Under the pieces are notes generated by a model that was given only the letters and a program-made list of their open reading frames with translations, searched no databases and was not told the origin of the DNA. 64,000 bases of DNA, taken from the NCBI GenBank assembly GCA_905116865.2, contig CAJHNH020008456.1, forward strand, positions 52,501 through 116,500. Direction: 5' to 3'. Shown in pieces: positions 10,976 through 22,425 of this stretch. The DNA comes from Candidula unifasciata (lineage: Eukaryota; Mollusca; Gastropoda; Stylommatophora; Geomitridae). The position numbers and the translations under genes are program-made. Each line of letters opens with the position of its first letter. The first letter of the stretch is position 1.

Positions 10976-11250
10976 AATTCTCCAGAACGTCGTGTCTTTA
11001 AAAGAATCTGATCATTTTTCTTCTTCTGGACATTCTGGTTCCGTGTGCAGTTCAAATGATTCATCATACAATATTTTAGGTTTAATTCAACGATTTTAAC
11101 TTCCACCAGCTGAAGAATTGATTCCGTAGTCTTGATCTGAGCAAGTATTCCCCCCCCCCCCCAGCCCCCTTTCCTCCTCTTTCTTTCTGAATCCCAAATT
11201 AAACGGAGGAAAATGTCTGAAATTCAGTTTCAAACATAAAAAAGTCATAC
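10976..11250. other. Unassigned DNA with poly-C tract
   Basis: Mostly single-copy. A poly-C run lies at about 11149-11162. If the candidate exon at 11251-11299 is real, this stretch is the start of its first intron on the minus strand. Confidence 0.4.
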
Positions 11251-11299
11251 CTGTAAGCAGCAGTTGAAATGTCCACATCCACGGCTTGCCGTTTTTCAT
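11251..11299 (-). CDS. Possible first coding exon, signal-peptide-like N-terminus
   Basis: Reading leftward from an ATG at 11299 gives 16 codons plus one base, MKNGKPWMWTFQLLLT, then a good splice donor: exon end ACAG, intron GTATGA, with the GT at 11250-11249. The pattern is a charged start, a hydrophobic run and a phase-1 donor, which is common for exons encoding secretion signals. There is a purine at -3. No next exon can be placed and the match is short enough to arise by chance. Reading straight through the donor gives a frame of 67 codons with no recognisable domain. The product is unknown. Confidence 0.25.
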
Positions 11300-12031
11300 T
11301 GCCTTTTTAAATAATACAACCCTACTCTGATGTCATGAACAGTACCTTTTACATTTCTAAGAAGATCGCCCGCTTGGCAGCTAACTCTCTCTGCCATGTT
11401 TTACAATTGTTCACTAATGCAGAAAACACTGCTCTCCAATGTGCATTCAATCTGTTACAAGTATCCTCACGTGCACACTATCGATTTGTTGACAACAATT
11501 TCATGTCATACTTGCATAATCGAACGATATTTGCAAGATGTTTTTCCTTCCTGTAGAAAAGCTTCAAGCACTCTGTATTTAATTAAAGTAAAAAACATTC
11601 AGCGGTTATACAGCATTTTTTATTGCTCTGAATCATCTAAATTCAGCGAGTGAACTGAACACGGAAGGAACAAAACAAGATAGTTTCTGCCTTTGAGTTT
11701 TGTTTGCAATCCTCAATATATTAGACACATGTTGATTACTTTGTCAAATGACTGACCTCTCACGTTATCAAGTTTCAGATAATTTGTTTCAGGTGGGGTC
11801 TTTTTTGTTTTTGTTTTTGTTATAAATCAAATCAGTTTTACCAGAGAACCCTTCTTTACACACACCCACCCACCAACGCACGCACCCACGCACATACACA
11901 CACACACACACATACATATATGTATAATATAATGATTACACTGAGCTGGTCCTTACTGGACATACATGGCGTTGAATCTGCTACGACTGAACAATTTTAT
12001 GTATTTTATTTCGCTCGCTAACTTCTCCATA
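11300..12031. other. AT-rich unassigned DNA
   Basis: Two overlapping plus-strand frames of 73 and 85 codons (11335-11653) show no recognisable domain. An AC-rich stretch lies at about 11868-11912. Nothing else was seen. Confidence 0.5.
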
Positions 12032-12252
12032 AGAAGTATAAGGTCTACATCAGTTGCTGGTGACAAGCATTCAGTAGAAGTATAAGGTCTACATCAGTTG
12101 CTGGTGACAAGCATTCAGTAGAAGTATAAGGTCTACATCAGTTGCTGGTGACAAGCATTCAGTAGAAGTATAAGGTCTACATCAGTTGTTGGTGACAAGC
12201 ATTCAGTAGAAGTATAAGGTCTACATCAGTTGCTGGTGACAAGCATTCAGTA
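12032..12252. repeat. Minisatellite, 44-bp unit, 5 copies
   Basis: Five copies of a unit with agaagtataaggtctacatc and ggtgacaagcattcagt, nearly identical (one C/T change). The regular 44-bp spacing (12032, 12076) and low divergence suggest recent expansion. Confidence 0.97.
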
Positions 12253-13189
12253 GATTCTTGTCCAGGTTATCAAACCATGCAATATAGGCAGCCAGATACA
12301 AATAATGTTACCTCTAAAATTGATGTATTTAATGTATTTACAAATTTACTGTGTTTCTCGGACGATGGGCTTACCTGGGTTATAAATCCAGGCCTCGAAC
12401 TTCCCCTGCTACGCTTTATCGGACTCTCGGACAGGGACAAGACGATATGGGGACTTTGCAACAGGTATTGTGAGATTTGGTGTTATATTTGTCGCTGAGG
12501 TAGCAACTTGGCTGCCTACTTTCACGACCACAGACAAGCTTACTGTTGGTTCACCGGACAGACGTTAGACTTTGGCAATAGGCAGAGAGACACTGGCAGA
12601 CATTTATCGGGCACTTTGGCTATTATGGATGAAAAACTATTTTCCACTAGTTGCTCAGACCAGTCAACCGAGGCCCACCCCCACGACGTTCCGTTTTGTC
12701 CATAGCCAGCTCGAAGCCCTTTCAGCTGCTTCGCTCAGTTGTTTTAGTCACCGTTTACGCTCTTTTCCTCGCGAGCCCAGTTGCCTTCGCACATTGTATG
12801 TGGAAGTGGAGATAAGTCCTCTTGCGCTTACCTCGACGGCGAATATTTTTGCTGTGTACGCTTCGTATCTCCTCCAAGATTGTACCGGAGCGGATGAAGC
12901 GACGCACATCTATGTGACAGAAGCCAGATTGATGCGACAGAGCAGATGTGTGGCTATTGTTTGTGGAGGATAAAATCGATTGCAAGATTGGAGTAAACCA
13001 GTTTATTCTCATAAGTTTGCTTGTGGCACTGAGTAACGTTTAGTCGGAGTGTGTGCTAGAAATTACATGTGAACATTCCTAGACGTTGTCTTAGAGACTG
13101 GAGACAGGCAGACTGGGTGAATGGATGAACTGTTACATCAACAAAATAACCTTGCCTGGGAACTAAAGGCTGTAGAGAAGATTGTGATC
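12253..13189. other. Relatively GC-rich single-copy DNA, weak exon signals
   Basis: Open frames of 65 to 133 codons occur on both strands. On the minus strand the frame 13012-12755 contains a donor-like AG/GTAAGC with the GT at 12831-12830. No domain is recognised and no acceptor could be paired. It could hold a non-coding exon, but that is inference. Confidence 0.35.
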
Positions 13190-15722
13190 TGTGTTTGCCT
13201 GTCCTGTTGGTCTCTGAGGACATTGTTGTCCTGCTGGTCTCTGAGAAAATTGTTGTCCTGTTGGTCTCTGAGAACATTGTTGTCCTGTTGGTCTCTGAGG
13301 ACATTGTTGTCCTGCTGGTCTCTGAGAAAATTGTTGTCCTGTTGGTCTCTGAGAACATTGTTGTTCTGTTGGTCTCTGAGGACATTGTTGTCCTGCTGGT
13401 CTCTGAGCACATTGTTGTCCTGCTGGTCTATGAGGACATTGTTGTCCTGCTGGTCTCTGAGAACATTGTTGTCCTGTTGGTCTCTGAGCACATTGTTGTC
13501 CTGCTGGTCTCTGAGGACATTGTTGTCCTGTTGGTCTCTGAGAACATTGTTGTCCTGCTGGTCTCTGAGGACATTGTTGTCCTGCTGGTCTCTGAGCACA
13601 TTGTTGTCCTGCTGGTCTCTGATGACATTGTTGTCCTGTTGGTCTCTGAGGACATTGTTGTCCTGCTGGTCTCTGAGGACATTGTTGTCCTGCTGGTCTC
13701 TGAGGACATTGTTGTCCTGCTGGTCTCTGAGGACATTGTTGTCCTGCTGGTCTCTGAGCACATTGTTGTCCTGTTGGTCTCAGAGAACATTGTTGTCCTG
13801 TTGGTCTCTGAGCACATTGTTGTCCTGCTGGTCTCTGAGAACATTGTTGTCCTGTTGGTCTCTGAGAACATTGTTGTCCTGTTGGTCTCTGAGCACATTG
13901 TTGTCCTGTTGGTCTCTGAGAACATTGTTGTCCTGTTGGTCTCTGAGCACATTGTTGTTCTGTTGGTCTCTGAGCACATTGTTGTTCTGTTGGTCTCTGA
14001 GCACATTGTTGTTCTGTTGGTCTCTGAGCACATTGTTGTCCTGTTGGTCTCTGAGAACATTGTTGTCCTGTTGGTCTCTGAGAACATTGTTGTCCTGTTG
14101 GTCTCTGAGAACATTGTTGTCCTGTTGGTCTCTGAGAACATTGTTGTCCTGTTGGTCTCTGAGAACATTGTTGTCCTGTTGGTCTCTGAGAACATTGTTG
14201 TCCTGTTGGTCTCTGAGCACATTGTTGTCCTGCTGGTCTCTGAGAACATTGTTGTCCTGTTGGTCTCTGAGAACATTGTTGTCCTGTTGGTCTCTGAGCA
14301 CATTGTTGTCCTGTTGGTCTCTGAGAACATTGTTGTCCTGTTGGTCTCTGAGCACATTGTTGTTCTGTTGGTCTCTGAGCACATTGTTGTTCTGTTGGTC
14401 TCTGAGCACATTGTTGTTCTGTTGGTCTCTGAGCACATTGTTGTCCTGTTGGTCTCTGAGAACATTGTTGTCCTGTTGGTCTCTGAGAACATTGTTGTCC
14501 TGTTGGTCTCTGAGAACATTGTTGTCCTGTTGGTCTCTGAGAACATTGTTGTCCTGTTGGTCTCTGAGCACATTGTTGTCCTGTTGGTCTCTGAGCACAT
14601 TGTTGTGCTGCTGGTCTCTGAGCATATTGTTGTCCTGCTGGTCTCTGAGAACATTGTTGTCCTGCTGGTCTCTGAGGACATTGTTGTCCTGCTGGTCTCT
14701 GGGGACATTGTTGTCCTGTTGGTCTCTGAGGACATTGTTGTCCTGCTGGTCTCTGAGAACATTGTTGTTCTGTTGGTCTCTGAGGACATTGTTGTCCTGC
14801 TGTTTTCTGAGCACATCGTTGCCCTGTTGGTCTCTGAGGACATTGTTGTCCTGTTGGTCTCTGAGGACATTGTTGTCCTGTTGGTCTCTGAGAACATTGT
14901 TGTCCTGCTGTGTCGTGTTGGTCGCTGAGGACAATGTTGTCCTGCTGTGTCGTGTTGGTCGCTGAGGACATTGTTGTCCTGTTGGTCTCTGATGACATTG
15001 TTGTCCTTTTGGTCTCTGAGGACATTGTTGTCCTGCTGGTCTCTGAGGACATTGTTGTCTTGCTGGTCTCTGAGGACACTGTTGTCTTGCTGGTCTCTGA
15101 GGACACTGTTGTCCTGCTGGTCTCTGAGGACATTGTTGTCCTGTTGGTCTCTGAGGACATTGTTGTCCTGTTGGTCTCTGAAGACATGGTTGTTCTGTTG
15201 GTCTCTGAGAGCATTGTTGTCCTGCTGTGTCGTGTTGGTCGCTGAGGACATTGTTGTCCTGATGTGTCGTGTTGGTCGCTGAGGACATTGTTGTCCTGTT
15301 GGTCTCTGATGACATTTTTGTCCTGTTGGTCTTTGAGGACATTGTTGTCCTGCTGGTCTCTGAGGACATTGTTGTCTTGCTGGTCTCTGAGGACACTGTT
15401 GTCCTGCTGGTCTCTGAGGACACTGTTGTCCTGCTGGTCGCTGAGGACATTGTTGTCCTGCTGTGTCGTGTTGGTCGCTGAGGACATTGTTGTCCTGCTG
15501 TGTCGTGTTGGTCGCTGAGGACATTGTTGTCCTGCTGTGTCGTGTTGGTCGCTGAGGACATTGTTGTCCTGCTGTTTCGTGTTGGTCGCTGATGACATTG
15601 TTGTTCTGCCGGTCTCTGAGGACACTGTTGTCTTGCTGGTCTCTGAGGACACTGTTGTCCTGTTGGTCGCTGAGGACACTGTTGTCCTGTTGGTCGCTGA
15701 GGACATTGTTGTCCTGCTGTGT
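13190..15722. repeat. Minisatellite, 27-bp unit, about 90 copies
   Basis: The unit contains ctgttggtctctgagaacat and then tgttgtc. Variants are ctgagaac, ctgagcac and ctgaggac. From about 14905 a second unit type of about 37 bp appears (gtgtcgtgttggtcgctgag) and the two types alternate. As 27 is divisible by three and the unit has a stop in only one of six frames, open frames as long as 847 codons run through it on both strands; the repeated peptides are SCWSLRTLL, LVSENIVVL, GQQCSQRPT, RTTMFSETN and DQQDNNVLR. No frame is favoured, so no gene is called. Confidence 0.97.
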
Positions 15723-16879
15723 CATGCCGATTCACCACCATTGGTAGTAAACAAGTCCATAGGTTGTGGAGACCAAGGGCAGTGGGGTCGGTGCACATCT
15801 CTACTTCGAATAATAAAAATAGAAGTAGTAATAATATTATTATTAAACGTTTCTCTTAACAGAAAAAAAAAAAATGACTTTCGAGTTAAGAACAATGTGA
15901 AATTGATAAAATGCCAAACTAACTTTGAACGAATAAGAACTTGGTACGGCACTGGTTTCCGAAATTCATTTGATCTCTTACAGTGGGCCAAAGTGCAGCC
16001 ACCTCACAGTAAACAGATGCAATTATTGTACTGGACTACTGTAATGATAGAAAGATCATCTAATAGGCATTTCATTATATAATTTTTTTTTAACAACTAG
16101 TTTTATCCCCGGACTTAAAATGTTGTCGCCTCCAAAATGTTAACGCGCTGTGCAACTGGACATATTGCACGCACCTAAATGTAGTTATGCGAATGTGGAT
16201 AATATAAGTGTCTTTAAAAGGACAAGTTCCTGCAGTGGCAAATGTTTAACAGTGGGTACTAAAGTATGATGAAAGCCGAAACATTTCTCACAGAATTCAT
16301 CCTGTAATCTCAGGTAACAGATTATTTCACATTTCTAATACATATCACGTGCGGTAGAGCCTACCATCTCCTGTGCCAGACACGCATCACTGAACACAGT
16401 TTTATATGAGCAAGTTGATTTCAATGCTGCATATTTTTTAAGCCTCTAAAGTAGGTTGTCGCTTTTTCAGTGATATAAAATCAGAAATAAATAAGTGAAG
16501 ACACCAGATATGCAGACGTAGATTATAGATAGCATCTTAGCACATGCTTCTTTAGTTTTAAAATAATCACATATTTTAGGAAACGGCAGGGGTAGATTAA
16601 CAATTTGGGCGTCCACCTCTCGCCAGAGTAGACCTGGTTTATCTCGCGCTGTTGACTATTTCGATCGTTATCTCTAAAACGAAGGAGATGTGGCCTGCTA
16701 GAGTAGTAAACAGACAGCTAGTCTTCCAGACAAGGGTGAGAAACCAGCAGCGCTTCTAATACATTGTGCGCATTCAAGCATTAATAAGTAAAAAAAAAAC
16801 CATTGCATTCGAAATAGAAAAAAAAAAAAAAAAAAACAGGCCGAAGATTTGGCTGTCCCAGTAAACTATTAAATACCTA
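15723..16879. other. AT-rich unassigned DNA
   Basis: Single-copy sequence with A tracts at about 15863 and 16818. The frame continuing out of the 27-bp array to 16082 has no recognisable domain. Nothing else was seen. Confidence 0.5.
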
Positions 16880-17170
16880 AATATTTTGTCTTCTTCTTCT
16901 TCGCGCTCACCAGCTGTAAACTCTGGCGGAAAGTTCTGGGTGTTCGTCCACTTCTGGAATGCAGTCCGGTTCCAGAAATAGACTGTTGAGTGCATATCCG
17001 TTTAACAAATCTGACTCATTTGTATGCAGACTGTTGGTTCCTTGCCTCCCAAGCTCGGGATTTCGAACAAAGCTCCCATTTAGTCTACACTTACGTCATG
17101 CTTCTGGGTAGGCAGTGGGTCTGTTCTTGTTTTTCCTTTAATAGGGCCCCAGATCTCGTAAACACATGAC
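16880..17170 (-). mobile_element. Second copy of the GAA-tailed element, minus strand
   Basis: Read on the minus strand it matches the body of the insertion at 9398-9910: gggccctattaaaggaaaaa, then cccactgcctacccagaagc, then agtttacagctggtgagc, and ends in a short GAA tail (16901-16890). It is more diverged and has a far shorter tail than the nested copy. Confidence 0.7.
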
Positions 17171-17689
17171 AGTGCCCTCTCCTGTGCCAGTTTTTGTATT
17201 TATAGGTGAGTGACAGGGTCGGTTTCTACGGTGCGGGTTATATCCATTATGTTCTGTCTAGACTCTGACGGACAGACTAGCCAAGTGGGAGTGACAGGGT
17301 CGGCTTGTACGAGAGGCCGGGGGGGGGAGGGGTGCGGGTTATATCCATTATGCTCTGTCTAGACTCTGACGGACAGACTCGCCAAGTCTGGCCCACGGAG
17401 ACCTAGCCGGTGGCCTGCCGATCATTGCCACTGGTATTGTATTTATGATCTTTCTATGCTGGGACATTTGGCCCCTGACCATCACCATTTAAAAATTTTT
17501 TGCATGTAGCCTTAGATTTCCCATGATGCTATAATTTAAAATTGCGCCGATGCTGCTATTTTCTTAAAGCGGCGAATTTCTTTAATCTTTGGTTGACTAA
17601 TCATTTCTGTACCCATGTACCACGTGCAATTTGATGTTTTGTGCCAGGAAAACTTGTTTGTAGCTTATTACTCGAGAGACTGAAAAAAG
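17171..17689. repeat. Unassigned DNA with a diverged two-copy repeat
   Basis: A segment starting gtgacagggtcgg occurs at about 17209 and again at about 17291. Each copy continues into gcgggttatatccattatg and ctctgacggacagact. The second copy gained a 25-bp G-rich insert (about 17309-17334). The rest (17400-17689) is single-copy with nothing recognised. Confidence 0.75.
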
Positions 17690-18615
17690 TCTATAGATGA
17701 AAGGTTAAGAGAATATCAAGCAGGCTTCAGACCAGAATGATCATGCGTAGACCACGCTTTCACCGTCAATCCTTACAGAATCCGTAGACTTTCCGTGTCA
17801 ATTACCTGAGTCGACTCAAAAAGCTTTCGACCGTATCCACCTTCATAGAATATGGAAACTACTTAAGATCTTTGGTTTCCTCAACAAATATATCAGCATT
17901 CTACATTGAAACATGCTGCAGTGTCAGAACATAATCTGGCAAATCTGACTGGTTCCCAGTGGAAATAGGAATGAAACAAGGTTGTGTCCTTTCGCCGATG
18001 CAGTCGATTGGGTCATGCCCAAATGCCACTCCCCCCCTCACACACACACACACAAAACACACACAAATATAAGTATCAAATGGGTTGACAGAATTCTCAC
18101 AGATCTTGACTTTGCTGTTCAACAAACTCAGAAATCCGAGAGAAAACAAATCATCTCCAAAATGTTTCCAGACAAATCGGAATCTAATTTAACACCGAAA
18201 AAAAAAATCATTGATCTTCCCAATAGTTGAGACGACAGCAAACTACACAATCACATTTTTGAAATAGTCAACAGCTTTACATACCCAGGAAGTAAGATGA
18301 CATCTATAGGGAACTCAGCGTCAGAAATCTCATCTACAATCGCACTGGCATCTAGTGCCTTGAACAAACTGTCAAACATTTGGAAGTTAAAGACACTCAG
18401 TAACCACACAAAACTTAAGACCTTCAAACCTTTGTGATTCCAGTGTTAACTTATGGATGCGAGAGTTGAAAAGCAACGGTAGCTCTAGATTTTAAAAATA
18501 TACAATTTTGAGATAAATGCTCTAGAAATAGACTACCAGACTAAATCTGCACTGAAAAGATTTCAGATCCACAATGCAAATAAGACAAGAGACCAAGCAA
18601 GACAATGCATTAATT
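17690..18615 (+). mobile_element. Non-LTR retrotransposon reverse transcriptase relic
   Basis: Plus-frame pieces match a LINE reverse transcriptase in order: EYQAGFRPE at about 17716, a KKAFDRIHLHRIWKLLKIFG block (about 17818-17875), GMKQGCVLSP (about 17970-17999), an IDWVMPK block, then ISIKWVDRILTDLDFA (about 18072-18118), FTYPGSKMTSIGN (about 18273-18312) and a connection-like LNKLSNIWKLKTL block. The catalytic motif, normally FADD, reads FAVQ, so the aspartates are gone. A CA microsatellite (18041-18064) has grown between two conserved blocks. It has several stops and frame breaks. The C-terminal part resumes at 19300. Confidence 0.85.
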
Positions 18616-19299
18616 TTGTGTGTGTGTGTGTTGCAAGATGCCAACAGCTGTTTATAATTTAGTTGTTTAGAAAAATCAGGTTCGGGCGACTGCGTGGGAA
18701 GAGTCCGTTTTTGTCCGACTTATTACAGCGCTGGAACGTTTTCATAGTTAGGTTTAAATTTCTTTCGGTGGTTCAACTGGGGTAAATATATAGATATCAG
18801 TGTGTATCATCGCTCGGGGAAATTTGATTTTATGTCGCTAGAAACGAATTTTTATCTTTGCTAAATTAAATACTAAGCTATGTGTGTGTGAACACGATGT
18901 CGGTTGTTAGTGTGGTGTTAATTTTGTGTTAAGCAAAATAAACAGATATTGATTTGATTATTGTAGTTCCAATTATTTTGATTTGGCTAAGGACTTGTGG
19001 TTAGTGTACCTAGTTTTACTCTTACTACAGATTAGACTTCATACAGAAGATCTTCTGTCTGGATTAAGACACGTTGGTCTTAGCTCCCCGCTTAACGAAC
19101 GTTCTCTTCTTTTTTTTTTTTCTTGTTACTGATGCAGCTTGAGTGTGGGTTGGCTCACACCCACCAGTACATTATTTGTTGGAGCTCTTGTAGGTTTGGA
19201 GTAGAGTTAGGTTCGAGGAGTAGATTTTTATATTATCGTTCATAGTTACATACTCATTTTTCTCTAATACAAGATCCCCTTTAGGCTGTGCTTCTAGTA
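18616..19299. other. Sequence interrupting the LINE relic
   Basis: About 690 bp of AT-rich, non-coding DNA separates the RT part from the C-terminal part of the same element. It starts with a short GT tract (18617-18631). No terminal repeats, tRNA head or target duplication could be defined. A pyrimidine tract followed by CAG (about 19108-19138) resembles a splice acceptor but has no coding context. Confidence 0.5.
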
Positions 19300-19560
19300 C
19301 ATTTAAAAGAAAGCACCGCTGGAACTACATCGGTCTTCCAATCAGAATGAAAAAGACTTCCCTATCGAGCCCTCACCAGAAGGCAAAAGGAAACGTGGAA
19401 AACCAAGAGAGACCCTGTGTAGTAGAACTACCATCAGGCAGGACTCAACCATGAGCCTAACACACATCCAAGACTTAAAGCAGGTGGCAACAAATCGCCA
19501 GAGAAAAGACCTCTGCCTTATGCGTCACCCAGGGCCTAAGAGAAAAGACTAACTAACCTA
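19300..19560 (+). mobile_element. C-terminal part of the interrupted LINE
   Basis: A plus frame gives the basic tail typical of many LINE ORF2 proteins: RKHRWNYIGLPIRM, then GKRKRGKPRETL, then a region ending in NRQRKDLCLMRHPGPKRK. It probably continues the RT relic at 17690-18615, since the two are collinear and on the same strand. Confidence 0.7.
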
Positions 19561-21244
19561 TAAAAAAAATATTATACAGTAACTGACACACGCCTATAGA
19601 TTGTTTTTCAGTTCATACGTGCAGCAATATGTGGTAATTTTTTCAATAGCCTATCCCCCACTCAATGAAAAAACCCCAAACTCACGGAAGACTGATGTTG
19701 GAGATGACCACCAGAGAATGAAATGATGTTTTGAACAGTTTCCCTGACTCGGTTTACCCAAGTGATTGTATTCACGCTGATTGTTTGATTTGAATCGGTT
19801 CCCGCTCCCTAACCCCCAACCATATACCCCAAAAAACGCAACACGGAAACTATATGTTTGTTTACATCTAAAACATAATGACTCACAAGCACATGATTAT
19901 TAAAAGGTTGCGTGCCAAACTTCAACAACTGACACTGAACAGGGTTACATATTTCGGCAGCACTTCTGGAAAGGACTATAGAGTTCATATTAGGTTACTG
20001 GGTAATTCCAAATTAGGTCAATAATAAACAGGCTATGTGGGTCACTTCGACCAACCGAAAAGTCTGCTAAAGTCAACTTCTATTTAACATTGTACAGTTT
20101 CTTCAAGAAATGAACCTGACAGTATGATGCTTGTCAATCTGAGTTTTAAAAAGAATTTAATGTTAGGTTTTTGCTCCGTGCTAATTTCGTAACAATGTTT
20201 CTCTCACTAGGCCAACAAAATGGCGGTTTGTTGGTTGTCTGCTTATCGAGCGGCGATGAACAAATATTAGATCATAGATGAATGTTGCCATTTTAGATTC
20301 CATCCTTTGCTCCACAGATGGCATTTTTGTCTTGGCCATAATAAAATCAGTCTCATTTTTTAATTGTCTGACCTTGTAAGACAAACTTGAGGAAGGAATT
20401 GTCCTGGGAGGCTATAGCATCTACAGCAGGCAGACGATACAGCATTGATGGCAGGCTGAATATACAACACTTGGTGAATGAGCAAAGGTGAGACATTCGA
20501 GTAAACGCCATGCGAGATACACATCGACATGAAAGTTTAACCTGGAGCAGTATCATTTCATTTGTGTGTGTTTCCTTGACAAACCAAAATACGTATCGAG
20601 GTAGATAAATCGATCTGCTGCTATTAGTTTGTGTAATATCTACTAAATCTGGTATTGGTGTCCTCAAGATATTTTCTCATAACTGTTTTCAGTTCAATTT
20701 GTGATGTTATTTTTGCTAAATCACGTTTTTGGGTGTGGTGTGAGGTGTTGGGGTATGATGTTGCTATGTGTATATATGATCTACATACAGTTTTGTAAAA
20801 TATATTAATTTTTATATCTGCCTAGTTACAGTTATGTTTGTTTATATGCGACGGATCTGTGACTTTCTTTATTTATGATTTGGTTATATTATGTTTGACT
20901 TTAAAAAAGTTTTATATCTCACATGTTTATAACTGTGGTTTAGATTGTTACATGTGCTGCTCCATCTTACTTCCCATCCTTATTTATCTGTCAGTTGCAC
21001 CCTTTAAACCAAGTTATAAACTGTAATTTACTGCTGCGCAACAGACAAATACGAATTGATAGCACAGGCTACGAAAAACTGGGATGAAAGAAACCAGAGA
21101 TACAAAAGGAAAACGTGGCTTAAATTTCTTTAGCATAGCAACAAGAGGGCGTCTGATTTACTGCGCACTCGAGTAGTCAGAAACAAGGGAAAGCGAGAAA
21201 CAAAAGTGGGTGGGGTTATTTTACCGAACAAAAAATACTTGGCA
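19561..21244. other. AT-rich unassigned DNA
   Basis: Single-copy sequence without arrays. The minus frame 20667-20353 (104 codons) and the frame 20384-20181 show no recognisable domain. No convincing exon was found. Confidence 0.5.
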
Positions 21245-21530
21245 AGGTAAAAAAAAATACGTTAGTCCTTTTCTACTCCTTTGGGCCTATAGGGCATATA
21301 GGGCTAGACCTATATGTTTATAGACCAATTGGCACAAGATGGGTGATGTGGTCAGTATCAGACCGGCCGCCTTTACTTCCAGGGCCTGCACCTGGTACCC
21401 ATTCAAGGCTGGGTCGACCTGGGAGTCTAGGTCATTTTTGAAAAAAAAGGCCGGTTTCGCCATGAAGCCAACCCACGAGCTTTTGATCCGCACACGAGCG
21501 TCTAGCCGCTACGCCACAGCGACCCCCACT
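21245..21530 (-). mobile_element. tRNA-derived SINE, family 2, minus strand
   Basis: Near full length. On the minus strand the head lies at about 21526-21470 (box A region ctgtggcgtagcggctag), followed by the body with ttgaatgggtaccaggtgca, aaaggcggccgg, and the terminal block ggtctagccctatatgccct at about 21311-21292. It ends in a T-rich tail. Confidence 0.9.
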
Positions 21531-21639
21531 TGGCGGATAAGACTGTTTAAAATATCTAAGCTTTCATATACACTAGAATCCTAATATTAAAGCAGTGTAA
21601 GGAAAATTGATTGATTGGGTGCTTGTTGATCTCTAGTAG

Positions 21640-22165
21640 TTGACCTCCGTGACCGGCCGTCCACAGCAGGTAGTCTGTTTTCTGAAACAGTGACCTGGTT
21701 GCAGTCGCTAGAAGTGGCCGGAGTGTTTCCCCACCAGCGTCTCTCGGGAATTATTATGGCCTGGAGAGAATGAGGCAGCTGGGTGTAACCAGAGGGTCTG
21801 GCCGGCTCACTACACTCAGAGGAAATATAAGACGGACATTTAACCAGAGGGTCTGGCCGGCTCACTACACTCAGAGGAAAGATAAGACGGACATTTAACC
21901 AGAGGGTCTGGCCGGCTCACTACACTCAGAGGAAAGATAAGACGGACATTTAACCAGAGGGTCTGGCCGGCTCACTACACTCAGAGGAAAGATAAGACGG
22001 ACATTTAACCAGTGGGTCTGGCCGGTTCACTACACTCGGAGGAAAGATAAGACGGACATTTAACCAGAATGTCACCGGCACCATCAGTATTGGAACTCTG
22101 CGCTGGCTGTTGAAGATTAGGACGGAGCATGTATGGGAATGACCCGAGTGCTGTGATGTCAATTC
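21640..22165 (+). mobile_element. LINE ORF tail, with tandem expansion
   Basis: Plus-frame fragments YYGLERMRQLGVTRGSGR (about 21752-21805) and GTISIGTLRWLLK (about 22075-22113), then VWE.PECCDVNS, match the end of the element at 58655-59065. Between them the LINE coding sequence has been multiplied into five 55-bp copies. Stops and frame shifts make it a relic. Confidence 0.75.
21786..22060. repeat. 55-bp tandem array derived from LINE coding DNA, 5 copies
   Basis: Units start at 21786, 21841, 21896, 21951 and 22006. Each holds taaccagagggtctggccgg and ctcactacactcagaggaaa. They differ by few bases. The same sequence is present once in the related LINE tail at about 58878-58935, so the single-copy state is ancestral. 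Confidence 0.93.
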
Positions 22166-22199
22166 TTGACCCAACTCAACTCAACGCTTTTCAATAGTC

Positions 22200-22425
22200 A
22201 AGTCTCGTAAAGTCAAGTGTCCTTTCCTACACTTTTAGACGTATTTGGGAACCCAGTGCTAGACCTAAATTCTGTAGACAATCGGCACTATGTGGTTTAT
22301 GTAGTCAACATATCGCCGGCCGCCTTTATTTTCCAATACTTTATTTGGGACCAGCCCCGTTCGGATTCAAACCCACGACTTTCGGATTCGCACGCCATCG
22401 TCTAGCCGCTACACCACCTGTCCTT
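22200..22425 (-). mobile_element. tRNA-derived SINE, family 2, diverged, minus strand
   Basis: On the minus strand the head lies at about 22424-22365 with ggtgtagcggctagacg and gtgggtttgaatcc, followed by the aaaggcggccggc block and a diverged ggtctagc-type end. It is more mutated than the copy at 21245-21530. Confidence 0.82.

Noticed and set aside
13121..15798. Very long open frames (up to 847 codons) suggesting a large repetitive protein
   Set aside because: They lie in a 27-bp tandem array that lacks stops in five of six frames. Several frames on both strands are equally open, and there is no non-repeat domain or splice context.
20353..20667. 104-codon minus-strand gene
   Set aside because: No recognisable domain and no clear splice or promoter context. 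A frame of this length in 64 kb is expected by chance.
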